From an uncultured Collinsella sp. (GTDB lineage Bacteria > Actinomycetota > Coriobacteriia > Coriobacteriales > Coriobacteriaceae): 64,000 bases of DNA. This document shows positions 44,405 through 53,738 of the stretch, one piece after another. The DNA is taken from the NCBI GenBank assembly GCA_900541205.1, contig UQIV01000012.1, positions 1-64,000 of the forward strand, written 5' to 3'. The translations under genes were made by a program, and so were the position numbers. Every line of letters starts with the position of its first letter. Position 1 is the first letter of the stretch. Below the pieces are notes generated by a model. The model did not search any database and was not told where the DNA came from. It was given only the letters and a program-made list of their open reading frames with translations.

Positions 44405-45067
44405 ATGGCGAGAATACTGGCAGTGGATGATGAGCGGGCGATCCTCGACGCGCTCGCGCGCGTCCTCGGCCGCGACGGCCACGAGGTCGTCAAGGCAGCG
44501 GACCCGACGGCGGTCCCGGGGACGGACCTCTCGCGCTTCGACCTCGTACTCTGCGACGTCATGATGCCGGGGCTCGACGGCTTCGAGCTCGTGCGGCAGA
44601 TTCGCCCGGACTTCGACGGGCCCATCATCTTCCTGACCGCGCGCGTGGCCGAGCAGGACGCCGTGGCCGGCTACGGCCTGGGCGCCGACGACTACGTCCG
44701 CAAGCCCTTCGGGGCCGCGGAGCTGCGCGCCAAGGTTGCGGCCCATCTACGCCGTGAGCGCCGGCCGCGCTCGCACGCCCTCTCCTTCGGGGAGGTGCGG
44801 ATCGACCTCGGGGCGCGCGGCCTCGCCGTGGGCGGCGAGGCCGTGCCGCTCACGCCCACCGAGTACGCCATCTGCGAGTACCTCGCCCGCCACCCCGGGC
44901 AGGTCATGAGCCGCGCGCAGATACGCGAGGCGGTGCTCGGCTGGGAGAGCGACGCCGACGACGCGGCCATATCCATGCAGGTCAGCCGCGCCCGGAGAAA
45001 ACTCTCCGAGGCCGGCGCCGATCCGATCGCGACCGTCTGGGGGATGGGGTACAAGTGGCAACTCTGA
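44405..45067 (+). CDS. OmpR-family response regulator of the immunity operon
   Basis: A 220-residue regulator with a receiver (AVDDERAILDALARVL, Asp51 in LVLCDVMMPGLDG, Lys in YVRKPFG) and an OmpR winged helix (AVPLTPTEYAICEYLARHPG, then QVSRARRKLSEAG and VWGMGYKW). AGGAGG precedes the ATG. It overlaps the kinase gene by 13 bases. By analogy with CprR or BceR-like systems it should induce the ABC genes upstream in the presence of lantibiotic-like peptides. Confidence 0.9.
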   Translation: MARILAVDDERAILDALARVLGRDGHEVVKAADPTAVPGTDLSRFDLVLCDVMMPGLDGFELVRQIRPDFDGPIIFLTARVAEQDAVAGYGLGADDYVRKPFGAAELRAKVAAHLRRERRPRSHALSFGEVRIDLGARGLAVGGEAVPLTPTEYAICEYLARHPGQVMSRAQIREAVLGWESDADDAAISMQVSRARRKLSEAGADPIATVWGMGYKWQL

Positions 45068-46491
45068 GGACCGGGGCGCGAGGTCGCGGGGGCATGCCGC
45101 TCTCCTTCGTCATCGCGCGCTACTTCGCCTACGCGTTCGCGGCGGTCGCCATGGCGTGGCTCGCCTCGTTCATGGCGCTCTCCGCGGCGATCAGCGCGGG
45201 CTTCGTCTACGAGGCAAGCTGGGGGCCGGCCAATGCGCGCGAGGTCGCGGAGGGTCTAGCACGCGACGGCGTCTGCAGGCAGCAGGACGTGCCGACGGCG
45301 TACCGCTACCTCATCCTGAATAAGGACGGATACGTGCTGATGACAGACCTCGAGGGCACGCGGCTCGAGGACGCGACGGAAATGGCCCGTGCGGCACTCA
45401 TCGCGGATCCGGGCACAGTGGAGATCGAGGGCGGGGGCTCGGGCCTCACCTACGCCGCGTTCCCGCTCAAGGGCGGCGGGGCCTGCGCACTCGTCAGCGA
45501 GTACCTGCCGCAGTGGGTCTCGCGCGACCTCGCCGGCCTGCTTCCCAACCCTCAGAACCTCATGCTCGTCGGCGCCGCTGCGGGAAGCGCGCTCGCGCTC
45601 GCGCTCGTGGCGCGCCGCGCGAGCCGCGTGATCTCGCGCAAGATGGCGCCGCTCGCGGAGGCAGCAGGGCGCGTCGGCGCGGGGGAGCTCGACTTCGCGG
45701 TCGGCAGCACCAACGTGCGCGAGGTGAACGACGTCCTCGCCGCGATGGACGCCATGCGGGCCTCCCTCGCCGAGTCGCTCGAGGCCCGCTGGGCCGCGGA
45801 GCGGGGGCAGCGCGAGCAGGTGGCGTCGCTCGCCCACGACCTCAAGACGCCGCTCACCGTGCTGCGCGCCAACGCCGACTTCGTGGCGGAGGAGCTGGAA
45901 GACGAGAAAGACGCCGACCTCGCGGCCGCCGCGCGCGACATAGCCGGCAGTGTCGAAAGGCTCGACGGCTACGTGCGCCTGCTCATCGAGGCCTCGCGCG
46001 GGTCCGGCGGGGCGGAGAGGGCCCCCATGCGGCCGGCCGAGCTCTGCGAGCAGGTCCTCGCCGAGGCCGCCCAGATCGCCCGGGCGCGAGGCGTGACGCT
46101 CGACGCGGCCACGGGCCCCGCTGTTGCGGGCGCGCCCGAGGCCCCGCTCGACCGAACCGCCCTGGCGCGAGCCGCCGCGAACCTCGTGGTCAACGCCGCC
46201 GAGCACGCACGCTCGCGCGTGGCGGTCTCCTGCGACGTCGCTGGTGGATACCTCGTCATCGAGGTGTCCGACGACGGACCGGGCTTCTCTCCCGCCGCCC
46301 TCGAACGCGGCTGCGAGCGCCTCTTCACAGACGACTCCTCCCGCTCCTCGCGCGACGGAGGCCGCCACTACGGGCTCGGCCTCCACGCCGCCTCCGAGGC
46401 CGCAAGCGCCCACGGGGGCTCCATCTCGCTCGCCAACAGCCCCTCGGGCGGCGCGGTGGCCACCATCGCGGTCCCCCTGTGCGGGGCCTGA
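45055..46491 (+). CDS. Sensor histidine kinase of the immunity operon
   Basis: A 478-residue kinase: a membrane helix near 20-45, an extracytoplasmic domain of about 120 residues, a second helix near 170-190, HAMP-like residues, an H box SLAHDLKTPLTVL with His261, the N box ANLVVNAAEHA, and G boxes DDGPGF and YGLGLHAA. The start is a GTG at 45055 inside the regulator gene; an ATG at 45094 is an alternative behind GAGG. Kinases with an extracellular domain of this size in LanK/CprK systems detect the peptide directly. Confidence 0.88.
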   Translation: MATLRTGARGRGGMPLSFVIARYFAYAFAAVAMAWLASFMALSAAISAGFVYEASWGPANAREVAEGLARDGVCRQQDVPTAYRYLILNKDGYVLMTDLEGTRLEDATEMARAALIADPGTVEIEGGGSGLTYAAFPLKGGGACALVSEYLPQWVSRDLAGLLPNPQNLMLVGAAAGSALALALVARRASRVISRKMAPLAEAAGRVGAGELDFAVGSTNVREVNDVLAAMDAMRASLAESLEARWAAERGQREQVASLAHDLKTPLTVLRANADFVAEELEDEKDADLAAAARDIAGSVERLDGYVRLLIEASRGSGGAERAPMRPAELCEQVLAEAAQIARARGVTLDAATGPAVAGAPEAPLDRTALARAAANLVVNAAEHARSRVAVSCDVAGGYLVIEVSDDGPGFSPAALERGCERLFTDDSSRSSRDGGRHYGLGLHAASEAASAHGGSISLANSPSGGAVATIAVPLCGA

Positions 46492-46600
46492 CGACTCAGG
46501 CCCTCACACCGGCGTGGCTCGCAACCAAACGCTTCCATCTTGAAACGCGGGGAGTAAATCGCGAAATCGCAGGTGAAAGGGAGTAAAACGGCAAAGAAAA

Positions 46601-46630
46601 AGCCTCCGTCCCAACCTGGGAACGGAGGCT
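46601..46630 (-). terminator. Rho-independent terminator of guaA
   Basis: An AGCCTCCGT(C)CCA stem (46601-46613 with 46617-46630, one bulge) is followed on the minus strand by TTTTTCTTTGCC. It lies about 115 bases after the guaA stop. Confidence 0.75.
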
Positions 46631-46744
46631 CGGTTACCGTATTTACTCACCAATGTCGCTGGCGGCTTTGTCGTGACTCTCGCACGAAACAAAACTCAGC
46701 GTCACAGTGCGGCACTCAAAAATGCAGGTCAGAACCCTATCAGC

Positions 46745-48343
46745 CTACTCCCACTCGATGGTCGCGGGCGGCTTGGACGTGATGTCGTAGCACACGCGGT
46801 TGGCACCGGGAACCTCGGCAACGATACGACCGGAAATGCGGGCCAGAACATCGTAGGGCAGCTTGGCCCAGTCGGCGGTCATGGCATCGCTGGACTCGAC
46901 GGCACGCAGGATGATCGGGCGCTGATAGGTGCGCTCGTCGCCCATAACGCCAACGGACTTGATGTCAGGCAGGACCGCGAAATACTGCCAGCAGCTGTGC
47001 TCGGAGTTGCGCTCGCCGGTCTGCTCAAACAGGCGCTGGTTGTAGGCGTCGAGTTCCTCGCGCACGATAGCGTCGGCGTTCTTGAGGATCTCGAGCTTCT
47101 CCTTGTCGACCGCACCGATGATGCGAATAGCCAGACCCGGGCCCGGGAAAGGCTGACGGAACACGATGTGACCCGGCAGGCCAAGCGCCAGACCAAGCGC
47201 GCGGACTTCGTCCTTAAAGAAGTGGTCGAGCGGCTCGATAAGGTCGAAGTGCACGCCCTCGGGGAACGGGATCAGGTTGTGATGGCTCTTGATGGTGGCC
47301 GTCTTGCCGCCCGTCTTGCGAGCGCCGGACTCGATGATGTCGGGGTAGATGGTGCCCTGAGCCAGGTACTTGACCGGCTTGCCATCGGTCTCGAGCTGCT
47401 GCGCCACGGCGAAGAACTCTTTCCAGAACTGCGTACCGATGATGCGGCGCTTCTCCTCGGGCTCGGTCACGCCGGCCAAAAGCTCGGCATAACGGTCCTC
47501 GGCGTGGACGTGGATAAAGTCGACATCGAACTGCTTGGTGAAGACCTCCTCCACCTGCTCGGGCTCGCCCTTGCGCAGCAGGCCGTGGTTGATGAACACA
47601 CAGGTCATCTGCTTGCCCACGGCGCGAGCGCCCAGTGCAGCCACGACGGAGGAGTCAACGCCACCGGACAGGGCCAGAATCACGCGGTCGTTGCCGACCT
47701 TCTCGCGGAACTCGGCCGTCATGGTATCGACCAAGTTGTCCATGCTCCAGTTGGGCTCCAGGCCGCAGATCTCAAACAGGAAGTTGCTCAGCAGCTGCTG
47801 ACCGTACTCGGAGTGCTTGACCTCGGGGTGGAACTGCGTGGTAAAGATCTTGCGCTCGGGGCACTCCATGGCGGCAACTGGGCACACGTCGGTGCTGGCG
47901 GTAACGGTAAAGCCCTCGGGCACCTCGGAAACGGCATCGCGGTGGCTCATCCACACAGTCTGCTCCATGGGCGTGGAGTTAAAGAGCTTGGCGCCTGCCG
48001 TGCGCGTGATGGTGGCGCGGCCGTACTCGCCCACCTCGGAGTGGCCGACCTTGCCGCCGAGCGTCACGGCCGTGATCTGATGGCCGTAGCAAAAGCCCAG
48101 GACGGGAAGGCCCAGGTCAAAGATGGCGGGATCGATAGACGGAGCGTCCTCGGCATACACGGAAGCCGGGCCGCCGGAAAGGATGAGCGCAGAGGCGTTC
48201 ATCTCGCGAATCTCGTCGGCCGAGATGTCGCAGGGGACGATCTCGGAATACACGTTGAGGTCGCGGACGCGACGGGCAATGAGCTGACCGTACTGCGCAC
48301 CAAAGTCGAGTACGAGGACCTTTGCGGAAGCCTTTTGATCCAT
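46745..48343 (-). CDS. guaA: GMP synthase (glutamine-hydrolysing)
   Basis: A 532-residue GuaA that converts XMP, ATP and glutamine to GMP. The class I amidotransferase domain has Cys85 in LGFCYGHQI and the His-Glu pair in TQFHPEVKHSEYG. The ATP pyrophosphatase P-loop is LALSGGVDSSVVAA. The C-terminal dimerisation domain ends in CYDITSKPPATIEWE. The frame is open to 48379, but the ATG at 48343, five bases after GAGGGGG, matches the family start. It is a single gene divergent from asparaginase. No guanine riboswitch is visible upstream. Confidence 0.96.
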   Translation of the reverse strand: MDQKASAKVLVLDFGAQYGQLIARRVRDLNVYSEIVPCDISADEIREMNASALILSGGPASVYAEDAPSIDPAIFDLGLPVLGFCYGHQITAVTLGGKVGHSEVGEYGRATITRTAGAKLFNSTPMEQTVWMSHRDAVSEVPEGFTVTASTDVCPVAAMECPERKIFTTQFHPEVKHSEYGQQLLSNFLFEICGLEPNWSMDNLVDTMTAEFREKVGNDRVILALSGGVDSSVVAALGARAVGKQMTCVFINHGLLRKGEPEQVEEVFTKQFDVDFIHVHAEDRYAELLAGVTEPEEKRRIIGTQFWKEFFAVAQQLETDGKPVKYLAQGTIYPDIIESGARKTGGKTATIKSHHNLIPFPEGVHFDLIEPLDHFFKDEVRALGLALGLPGHIVFRQPFPGPGLAIRIIGAVDKEKLEILKNADAIVREELDAYNQRLFEQTGERNSEHSCWQYFAVLPDIKSVGVMGDERTYQRPIILRAVESSDAMTADWAKLPYDVLARISGRIVAEVPGANRVCYDITSKPPATIEWE

Positions 48344-48610
48344 GGTTCCCCCTCTTGTTGGCGGGGAGCCGGTGCCCACCCGCGTGAATGAACGAAAATA
48401 ACCTCCATAGTGTACACGTTATATGGGGTTTCTCGCCCCTCGCAGCCATCAGCGCACGGCAAACGCACGACCTGGGCTCCTATTTGGCGGCAATTGAAGT
48501 GTTACCAAACGTTACAGATGATGTAATACGTTTGAACATTGGACGCCCTGTGCCACAATACTGCCGAACGACTCCGCCTCTGCGGCGGCAAATACGATAG
48601 GAATACCAGC

Positions 48611-49624
48611 ATGAAGCGCATCCTTCTCATCGCCACGGGCGGCACCATCGCATCGACCGAGGACGGCAACGGCCTCTCCCCCGCCCTGACCGGTGAGGAG
48701 CTCGCCCAGAGCGTCCCCGAGATCTCGGGCCTCTGCGAGCTCGACGTCGTGCAGCCCATGAACATCGACAGCACCAATATGCGTCCCAGTGACTGGATGC
48801 GTATCCGCGACGTCATCGTCAAGGGCTATGCCGACCACGACGGATTCGTGATTCTACACGGCACCGACACCATGAGCTACACCGCGGCGGCGCTTTCCTA
48901 TCTGATTCAGGACAGCCCCAAGCCCATCGTGCTCACCGGCTCGCAAAAGCCCATGGGCAATCCCTTTACCGACGCCAAGCTCAACCTGTACCAGAGCCTG
49001 CTCTATGCGCTCGACGAGCATTCGCACGATGTGTCGATTGTGTTTGGTGGCGTCGCCATTGCCGGCACGCGCGCCCGCAAGCAGCGCACCATGAGCTTTA
49101 ACGCGTTCATTAGCGTCAACTATCCGCCCATTGCCTACATCCGCAACGACCGCATTGTGCGCAACGGGCTTCACGGCACCCATCAGGGCGAAAACCCGGT
49201 GCGTTTCTACGACAGTATTGACCCGCGCGTGTTTGTCCTTAAGCTCACGCCCGGCGTGAACCCGGGCATCCTGGACGCCCTAGCCGATAGCTACGATGCT
49301 GTAATTCTTGAGACCTTTGGCATTGGCGGTATTCCCGAGTTTGGCGAGTCCGGCGAGTCATTCCAAGAGGCAATTTTCCGCTGGGTCGATTCGGGTCGCA
49401 CCGTCGTTATGACCACGCAGGTCCCCGAGGAGGGCCTTGACCTGGGTGTTTATGAGGTCGGTCGTGCCTACGCCGATCATCCGGGTATTTTGCGCGGCGA
49501 TGACATGACCACCGAGACGCTCGTAGCCAAGACCATGTGGGCACTCGGCCAGTCACGTGATGCGGCCGAGATTCAGCGCCTGTTCTACAGCCAAGTCAAC
49601 CACGACCGTATCCCAATGGCGTAA
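48611..49624 (+). CDS. ansA: L-asparaginase, type I
   Basis: A 337-residue asparaginase with the two catalytic threonine motifs: ATGGTIAST at the N-terminus and ILHGTDTMSYTAAALSYL. It lacks a signal peptide, so it is a cytoplasmic, type I enzyme that hydrolyses asparagine to aspartate and ammonia. The frame is open from 48539, but the ATG at 48611 with AGGA upstream gives a family-typical start. The gap to guaA (48344-48610) holds the divergent promoters; I see no confident hexamer pair. Confidence 0.93.
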   Translation: MKRILLIATGGTIASTEDGNGLSPALTGEELAQSVPEISGLCELDVVQPMNIDSTNMRPSDWMRIRDVIVKGYADHDGFVILHGTDTMSYTAAALSYLIQDSPKPIVLTGSQKPMGNPFTDAKLNLYQSLLYALDEHSHDVSIVFGGVAIAGTRARKQRTMSFNAFISVNYPPIAYIRNDRIVRNGLHGTHQGENPVRFYDSIDPRVFVLKLTPGVNPGILDALADSYDAVILETFGIGGIPEFGESGESFQEAIFRWVDSGRTVVMTTQVPEEGLDLGVYEVGRAYADHPGILRGDDMTTETLVAKTMWALGQSRDAAEIQRLFYSQVNHDRIPMA

Positions 49625-49945
49625 TCTCTAAGGCAGCTCCACTTATCGCAACCTTAAACGACAGGTGGTCCCCCTCGGGCCGTGCAAAAATCGGAGTATT
49701 CTGCAATTTTTCCGCCGGAGGCATAGAATCGGCCGATTGTTAGACGAACTTTTAGGACGTAGGTTCCGGCTAGTAAATATTTATTCCTCATTTTTATTTA
49801 GTATGTGGATTAACTACTGCCAAAAAGGCAAAGCCAGCCGCTCGGGATACCATCTACGGCCGAACTGGTGCTGAATACTCGCGATTTTGCACATCGCAAC
49901 CAGGGGGACCCGCCCAAAGAGCGTCAAATACAGCGGGGGAACGCC
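49625..49945. other. Intergenic region without a gene
   Basis: About 320 bases between asparaginase and the XRE gene. They contain a short inverted TGCAAAAATCGG / CTGCAATTTTTC stretch near 49682-49715 and an AT-rich segment near 49780-49810. No frame with a start and ribosome site is present. Confidence 0.45.
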
Positions 49946-50164
49946 CTATTCGATGCCCTCGAGAAGCTCTGACACCGTCATGCCGAGTGCGGGCGCGATC
50001 TTAAATAGAACCTTGAGCGTGAAATTTGCCGTCCCATCTTCGATTCGGTCGAGGTAGGGGCGGCTGATTCCTGTCGCCACACAAAAATCAACCTTGGAGA
50101 TACCAAGGTCCCTGCGTGTCTCTTCGACCCGCCTGCCAAGAATCTGTTTCGCACGTTCGTCCAT
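49946..50164 (-). CDS. XRE/Cro-type HTH regulator
   Basis: A 72-residue Cro/C1-type repressor: QILGRRVEETRRDLGISKVD then ATGISRPYLDRIEDGTANF and MTVSELLEGIE. It is divergent from a 129-residue gene and separated from it by a 24-bp perfect palindrome at 50194-50217, a convincing operator for a homodimer of this type. Confidence 0.88.
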   Translation of the reverse strand: MDERAKQILGRRVEETRRDLGISKVDFCVATGISRPYLDRIEDGTANFTLKVLFKIAPALGMTVSELLEGIE

Positions 50165-50193
50165 GCAGCCGAGTTTGAAATGGAGCCGAACAT

Positions 50194-50217
50194 AAACGTA
50201 AACTATAGTTTACGTTT
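50194..50217. promoter_or_regulatory. 24-bp perfect palindrome, XRE operator
   Basis: AAACGTAAACTA followed by its exact complement TAGTTTACGTTT. It lies in the 76-base gap of two divergent genes, 29 bases from the XRE start and 23 from the other. One site would control both promoters. Confidence 0.75.
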
Positions 50218-50240
50218 TCCCGAATACACAGGAGTTTTCT

Positions 50241-50630
50241 ATGTCGGGTTCTTCGGTCCGCATGTACCGAGCCACGCTTCGCACAAACAGCGCACCGCCC
50301 AAGCTCGTCGTCGTTGAAGCTGAATGCCTTTCGTCCGATGAGCGCACAGCATTTACATTGCTATCAAGTCGCGTCGCCGCCGTTCTGGTCCCCTGCCCGA
50401 CGCAAGGCGAACTTGCCATCCAATGCCAAGCGCACAGCTGCTCGCTCAATCAGACTGCCGCAATCGCAACCAGCCAGCGTGGCCTGCCCCTTCTCCTGGA
50501 AACCGGCATCGCACTCGCCCTTCGCGGCGCCGGATACGAAAACGAGACCGCCGCCGACATGGTCTTTAAACCACGATCGAGCGGCGGCCTCGCAGCAGCC
50601 ATCGAATATGCTTGCAGGCTCGTTGCCTAA
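50241..50630 (+). CDS. Uncharacterised protein divergent from an XRE regulator
   Basis: A 129-residue soluble protein that I do not recognise. It has no signal peptide or membrane helix. Three cysteines are spread through AECLSSDER, VPCPTQGE and AHSCSLNQ. A middle helix and a Gly-rich end (KPRSSGGLAAAIEYACRLVA) suggest a compact alpha/beta fold. The ATG at 50241 follows CAGGAG. Its partner is the XRE regulator at 49946, with a shared operator between them, so it may be an accessory or effector protein of that regulator. Confidence 0.65.
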   Translation: MSGSSVRMYRATLRTNSAPPKLVVVEAECLSSDERTAFTLLSSRVAAVLVPCPTQGELAIQCQAHSCSLNQTAAIATSQRGLPLLLETGIALALRGAGYENETAADMVFKPRSSGGLAAAIEYACRLVA

Positions 50631-50639
50631 AAGGACAAG

Positions 50640-51023
50640 CTAGAAACCAAAGCCAAAGCCCGTTCCGGTAATCGCCGAGTACATAAAGTAAACGTTGATC
50701 ACGTTGAGGAACACACCCGTGATGCAACCGTTGCGCAGGTAGCGTTCGCACACGATGCGCGCCATGGCGGCGGAGTCATCATTGTTTTTGGCTTGACGTC
50801 CCGCCGTAAAGTATGTCGCCACGCTCAGCAGCAGGTTGAGCACCGGTAGCGCCAGCAGCTCGTAGCTCTTGCCCCATCGCGTCACCTCGCCGGCTGCGTT
50901 AAACTTCGTTGCCACCTCGGGGCCAATGTTGGGGATTACAAACGCTGCGACCACCAGCGGAAGCACCGCAAGCACCAGCAGTGCGATGCCCATGTAGCCG
51001 GCTTTTTTGCCATATTTGAACAT
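50640..51023 (-). CDS. DUF1648-type small membrane protein
   Basis: A 127-residue membrane protein with helices near 10-33, 55-75 and 100-118. The segment VIPNIGPEVATKFNAAGEVT and the following WGKSYELL match the DUF1648 motif (IP.H....G) seen in SdpI-like and other small membrane proteins. It follows ychF by 11 bases on the same strand, so the two are cotranscribed. Function unknown; SdpI-like relatives give immunity against peptide toxins, but this protein is too short to make that claim. Confidence 0.7.
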   Translation of the reverse strand: MFKYGKKAGYMGIALLVLAVLPLVVAAFVIPNIGPEVATKFNAAGEVTRWGKSYELLALPVLNLLLSVATYFTAGRQAKNNDDSAAMARIVCERYLRNGCITGVFLNVINVYFMYSAITGTGFGFGF

Positions 51024-51034
51024 ATGCGTCGTCC

Positions 51035-52111
51035 TTACACGTTAAAGCGGAAGTGCACGACGTCGCCATCGGCCATGACATAGTCCTTGCCCTCAATACG
51101 CAACTTGCCGGCGGCCTTGGCGCCCTGCTCGCCGCCGAGCTCGATGTAGTCGTCGTAGCCAATGACCTCGGCCTTAATAAAGCCGCGCTCAAAGTCGGTG
51201 TGGATGACGCCGGCAGCCTGCGGGGCAGTCGCGCCTTGGCGAACCGTCCAGGCCTTGACCTCCATCTCGCCAGCCGTAAAGAACGACTGCAGGCCGAGCA
51301 GCTTGTAGGCGGCCTGCGCGAGCACGTCCAGGCCGGGCTGCTCCAGGCCAAGGCTCTCCAGGTAGTCGGCGGCATCCTCGGGATCGAGCTCGGAAAGCTC
51401 GGCCTCGATCTTGGCGCAGATGGGCAACGGCTTGACACCGTCGATGGGCGCCAGGTCCTCGTTGAGCATGTCCTCGTCCACGTTGGCCACATACAAGATA
51501 GGCTTCATAGTGAGCAGGAACAGGCCCTTTGCAGCGGCGCGCTCCTCGTCGGTCATCTCCATGGACGCGGCGCGCTTACCCTCGTTGAGCCAGGCAAGCA
51601 GGCGCTTGGCGACCTCAAACTTGGGCATGAGCTCCTTGTCGCGCTTGGCCTCCTTCTCGAGCTTGGGCAGCTGTTTCTCAAGCGTGCCCATGTCGGCCAA
51701 GATGAGCTCGGTCATGATGGTGTCGGCATCGCCGGCGGGATCGACAAACTCGCCCGTGCGGCCCACCTCACGCATGACGTTGGGGTCCTTAAAGTAGCGC
51801 ACGACCTCGCAGATGGCGTCAGTCTCGCGGATGTTTGCCAAGAACTGGTTGCCCAGACCCTCGCCCTCGTTGGCACCCTTCACCAGGCCAGCGATGTCGA
51901 CGAACTCGACCGTAGCCGGCACAATGCGGCCCGGGTTGACGATGTCGGCAAGCTTTTGCAGGCGGCTATCGGGCACATCGACGATACCCACGTTGGGGTC
52001 GATCGTGGCGAACGGGTAGTTGGCGGCAAGGCCGGTCTTTTTGGTAAGCGCGGTGAACAGCGTCGACTTGCCCACGTTGGGCAGGCCCACGATACCGATG
52101 GAAAGGGACAC
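51035..52111 (-). CDS. ychF: Ribosome-binding ATPase YchF
   Basis: A 358-residue Obg-family P-loop protein that binds ATP rather than GTP. The G1 motif is GLPNVGKSTLF, G3 DIAGLVKGANEGEGLGNQFL, and the C-terminal TGS domain ends in GKDYVMADGDVVHFRFNV. The GTG at 52111 follows AAGGAG by six bases; the longer frame to 52384 has no family match. Members bind the ribosome and affect stress response. Confidence 0.95.
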   Translation of the reverse strand: MSLSIGIVGLPNVGKSTLFTALTKKTGLAANYPFATIDPNVGIVDVPDSRLQKLADIVNPGRIVPATVEFVDIAGLVKGANEGEGLGNQFLANIRETDAICEVVRYFKDPNVMREVGRTGEFVDPAGDADTIMTELILADMGTLEKQLPKLEKEAKRDKELMPKFEVAKRLLAWLNEGKRAASMEMTDEERAAAKGLFLLTMKPILYVANVDEDMLNEDLAPIDGVKPLPICAKIEAELSELDPEDAADYLESLGLEQPGLDVLAQAAYKLLGLQSFFTAGEMEVKAWTVRQGATAPQAAGVIHTDFERGFIKAEVIGYDDYIELGGEQGAKAAGKLRIEGKDYVMADGDVVHFRFNV

Positions 52112-52238
52112 GACAGCTCCTTTTGGTACAGGTACTTCAAACCGTATAAGTATAGCGCCGCCGCAGCATCCGGGCGAATCCGGACACCGCGGCGGCGCAA
52201 ATGAAGCAGAGATGCGTGAGAGTTCGAGACAGCAGTCC

Positions 52239-53582
52239 TTACTTAAGCTCGGGCCAGAAATCCTTGTTGGCCTCGATGAGCTCGTCCAGGATCTGCTTAG
52301 CAACACTTGCCGAAGGAATGGTCTTGGAGAGCGTGAGTGCCTGCCAGAGCTTCTGGTAGCTGCCCTCGACCCAAGCCTGGACAACGAGCTTCTCGACGGA
52401 AACCTGCTGCTCCATCAGGCCCTTCTGGAACTGCGGAATCGGGCCCTGGCAGATCTTCTCAAAGCCGTTGGAACCGACGATGCAAGGCACCTCGACCATG
52501 GCCGTCGGGTCGAAGTTGGGCACAGCGCCATCGTTGGGGACGATCAGCAGGAAGCGCTCGAGCGTATTCTCGGCCAGTGCGCAGGCAAGGTCGACGATGT
52601 AGTTGGCATGTACATCTGGCTCAAAGCCGCCGTCCTTGGCAGTACCCTTGGCGATGATGTCGCGGCAAGCGCCAAAGACCTTCTTCTCGCGGCCGTCCAT
52701 AACCTCATTGGCGCGAGTGTAGTTGGGGTCAGACGTCTCGACGACATAGTCCGGGTACAGGTAGTACTTGAGGTAGGTGTTGGGAATCGTCTCGGGATCG
52801 ACAGCATAGACATCCTTGGCCTTGCCGAAGGTGTGAATCCAGCTCTCCTCGACGTGCTGCTCCTTACCGGCCTCGTGCTCAATGCCGTCCAAGTAGCCGT
52901 TCTTTGCCATGTGCTCCTTGATCTGCGGCATGAGGTCGTTACCCTCCTTGTCGTAGATCTTGCTCCACCAACCAAAGTGGTTGAGGCCGTAGTAGCTGTA
53001 CTGCAGCTCGCGACGATCCTTGATGCCGCACATACGGCTCATCTTATCCATGAGGTCGATCGGCATGTCACAGATGTTGATGATGCGGCTGTTGGGACGC
53101 AGCACGCGGCAAGCCTCTGCGACGATAGCCGCGGGGTTGGAGTAGTTGAGCATCCAGGCGTTGGGGCTGTACTTCTCCATGTAGTCCAGGATCTCGATGA
53201 CACCGCCGATGGAGCGCATACCGTAGGCGATGCCGCCGGCGCCGCAGGTCTCCTGACCAACGCAGCCGTACTTGAGGGGGATCTTCTCGTCGAGCTCGCG
53301 CATGGCGTACAGACCCACGCGGATGTGAGCAAGGACGAAGTCAGTGCCGGTAAAAGCGGTTTCGGGGTCGGTGGTGTAGTTGAACTCAACCTCGGGTGCG
53401 TTCTCGTGGAAGTAGATCTCGCACGCCTTGGCAACGATCTCCTGGCGCTCGGCGTTGTTGTCATAGAAGGTCACCTTGTTGACCGGGAAGCGGTCGCGCT
53501 CCTCGAGCAGCATCAGGGCAATGCCCGGGGTGAAGGTGGAGCCACCGCCGGCAATGGTCACGGCATAGTTCTTCTTGGACAT
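52239..53582 (-). CDS. 6-phospho-alpha-glucosidase (glycoside hydrolase family 4)
   Basis: A 447-residue GH4 enzyme that needs NAD+ and a divalent metal to split 6-phospho-alpha-glucosides such as maltose-6'-phosphate. The N-terminal NAD loop is TIAGGGSTFTPGIALMLL. The metal-site residues sit in NICDMPIDLMD (Cys) and SYYGLNHFGWW (His). VGQETCGAGGIAYGMRS is typical of the GlvA/MalH branch. It is 156 bases after the PTS gene on the same strand, with a 12-bp hairpin between them; the PTS delivers its substrate as the phospho-sugar. Confidence 0.93.
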   Translation of the reverse strand: MSKKNYAVTIAGGGSTFTPGIALMLLEERDRFPVNKVTFYDNNAERQEIVAKACEIYFHENAPEVEFNYTTDPETAFTGTDFVLAHIRVGLYAMRELDEKIPLKYGCVGQETCGAGGIAYGMRSIGGVIEILDYMEKYSPNAWMLNYSNPAAIVAEACRVLRPNSRIINICDMPIDLMDKMSRMCGIKDRRELQYSYYGLNHFGWWSKIYDKEGNDLMPQIKEHMAKNGYLDGIEHEAGKEQHVEESWIHTFGKAKDVYAVDPETIPNTYLKYYLYPDYVVETSDPNYTRANEVMDGREKKVFGACRDIIAKGTAKDGGFEPDVHANYIVDLACALAENTLERFLLIVPNDGAVPNFDPTAMVEVPCIVGSNGFEKICQGPIPQFQKGLMEQQVSVEKLVVQAWVEGSYQKLWQALTLSKTIPSASVAKQILDELIEANKDFWPELK

Positions 53583-53680
53583 GATGTCCTCCTCATTCTG
53601 GCCGCTTGCTCAATCCGTCCCCGCACGCGGCCTTGCGCGGTTTGGAATTGTTACCTAGAAGTGGAGTTTTTTATCTCTAG

Positions 53681-53720
53681 AATCGGCCTTGCGGTGCATA
53701 CCGGCTCTGCAAGGCCGATT
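53681..53720 (-). terminator. Intercistronic hairpin between PTS and glucosidase genes
   Basis: A perfect 12-bp stem (53681-53692 with 53709-53720, AATCGGCCTTGC) on a 16-base loop. It lacks a T-run on the minus strand, so a partial terminator or an RNA-stabilising element that sets the ratio of the two genes is more likely than a full stop. Confidence 0.55.
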
Positions 53721-53738
53721 GTTTCGATGGACGATGGT

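Noticed and set aside
48344..48610. Guanine riboswitch upstream of guaA
   Set aside because: I looked for the conserved purine-aptamer core (TATA..., three-way junction) and saw none.
49682..49715. Short inverted stretch in the asparaginase-XRE gap as a terminator
   Set aside because: The arms pair only imperfectly and no T-run follows, so I did not call it a terminator.
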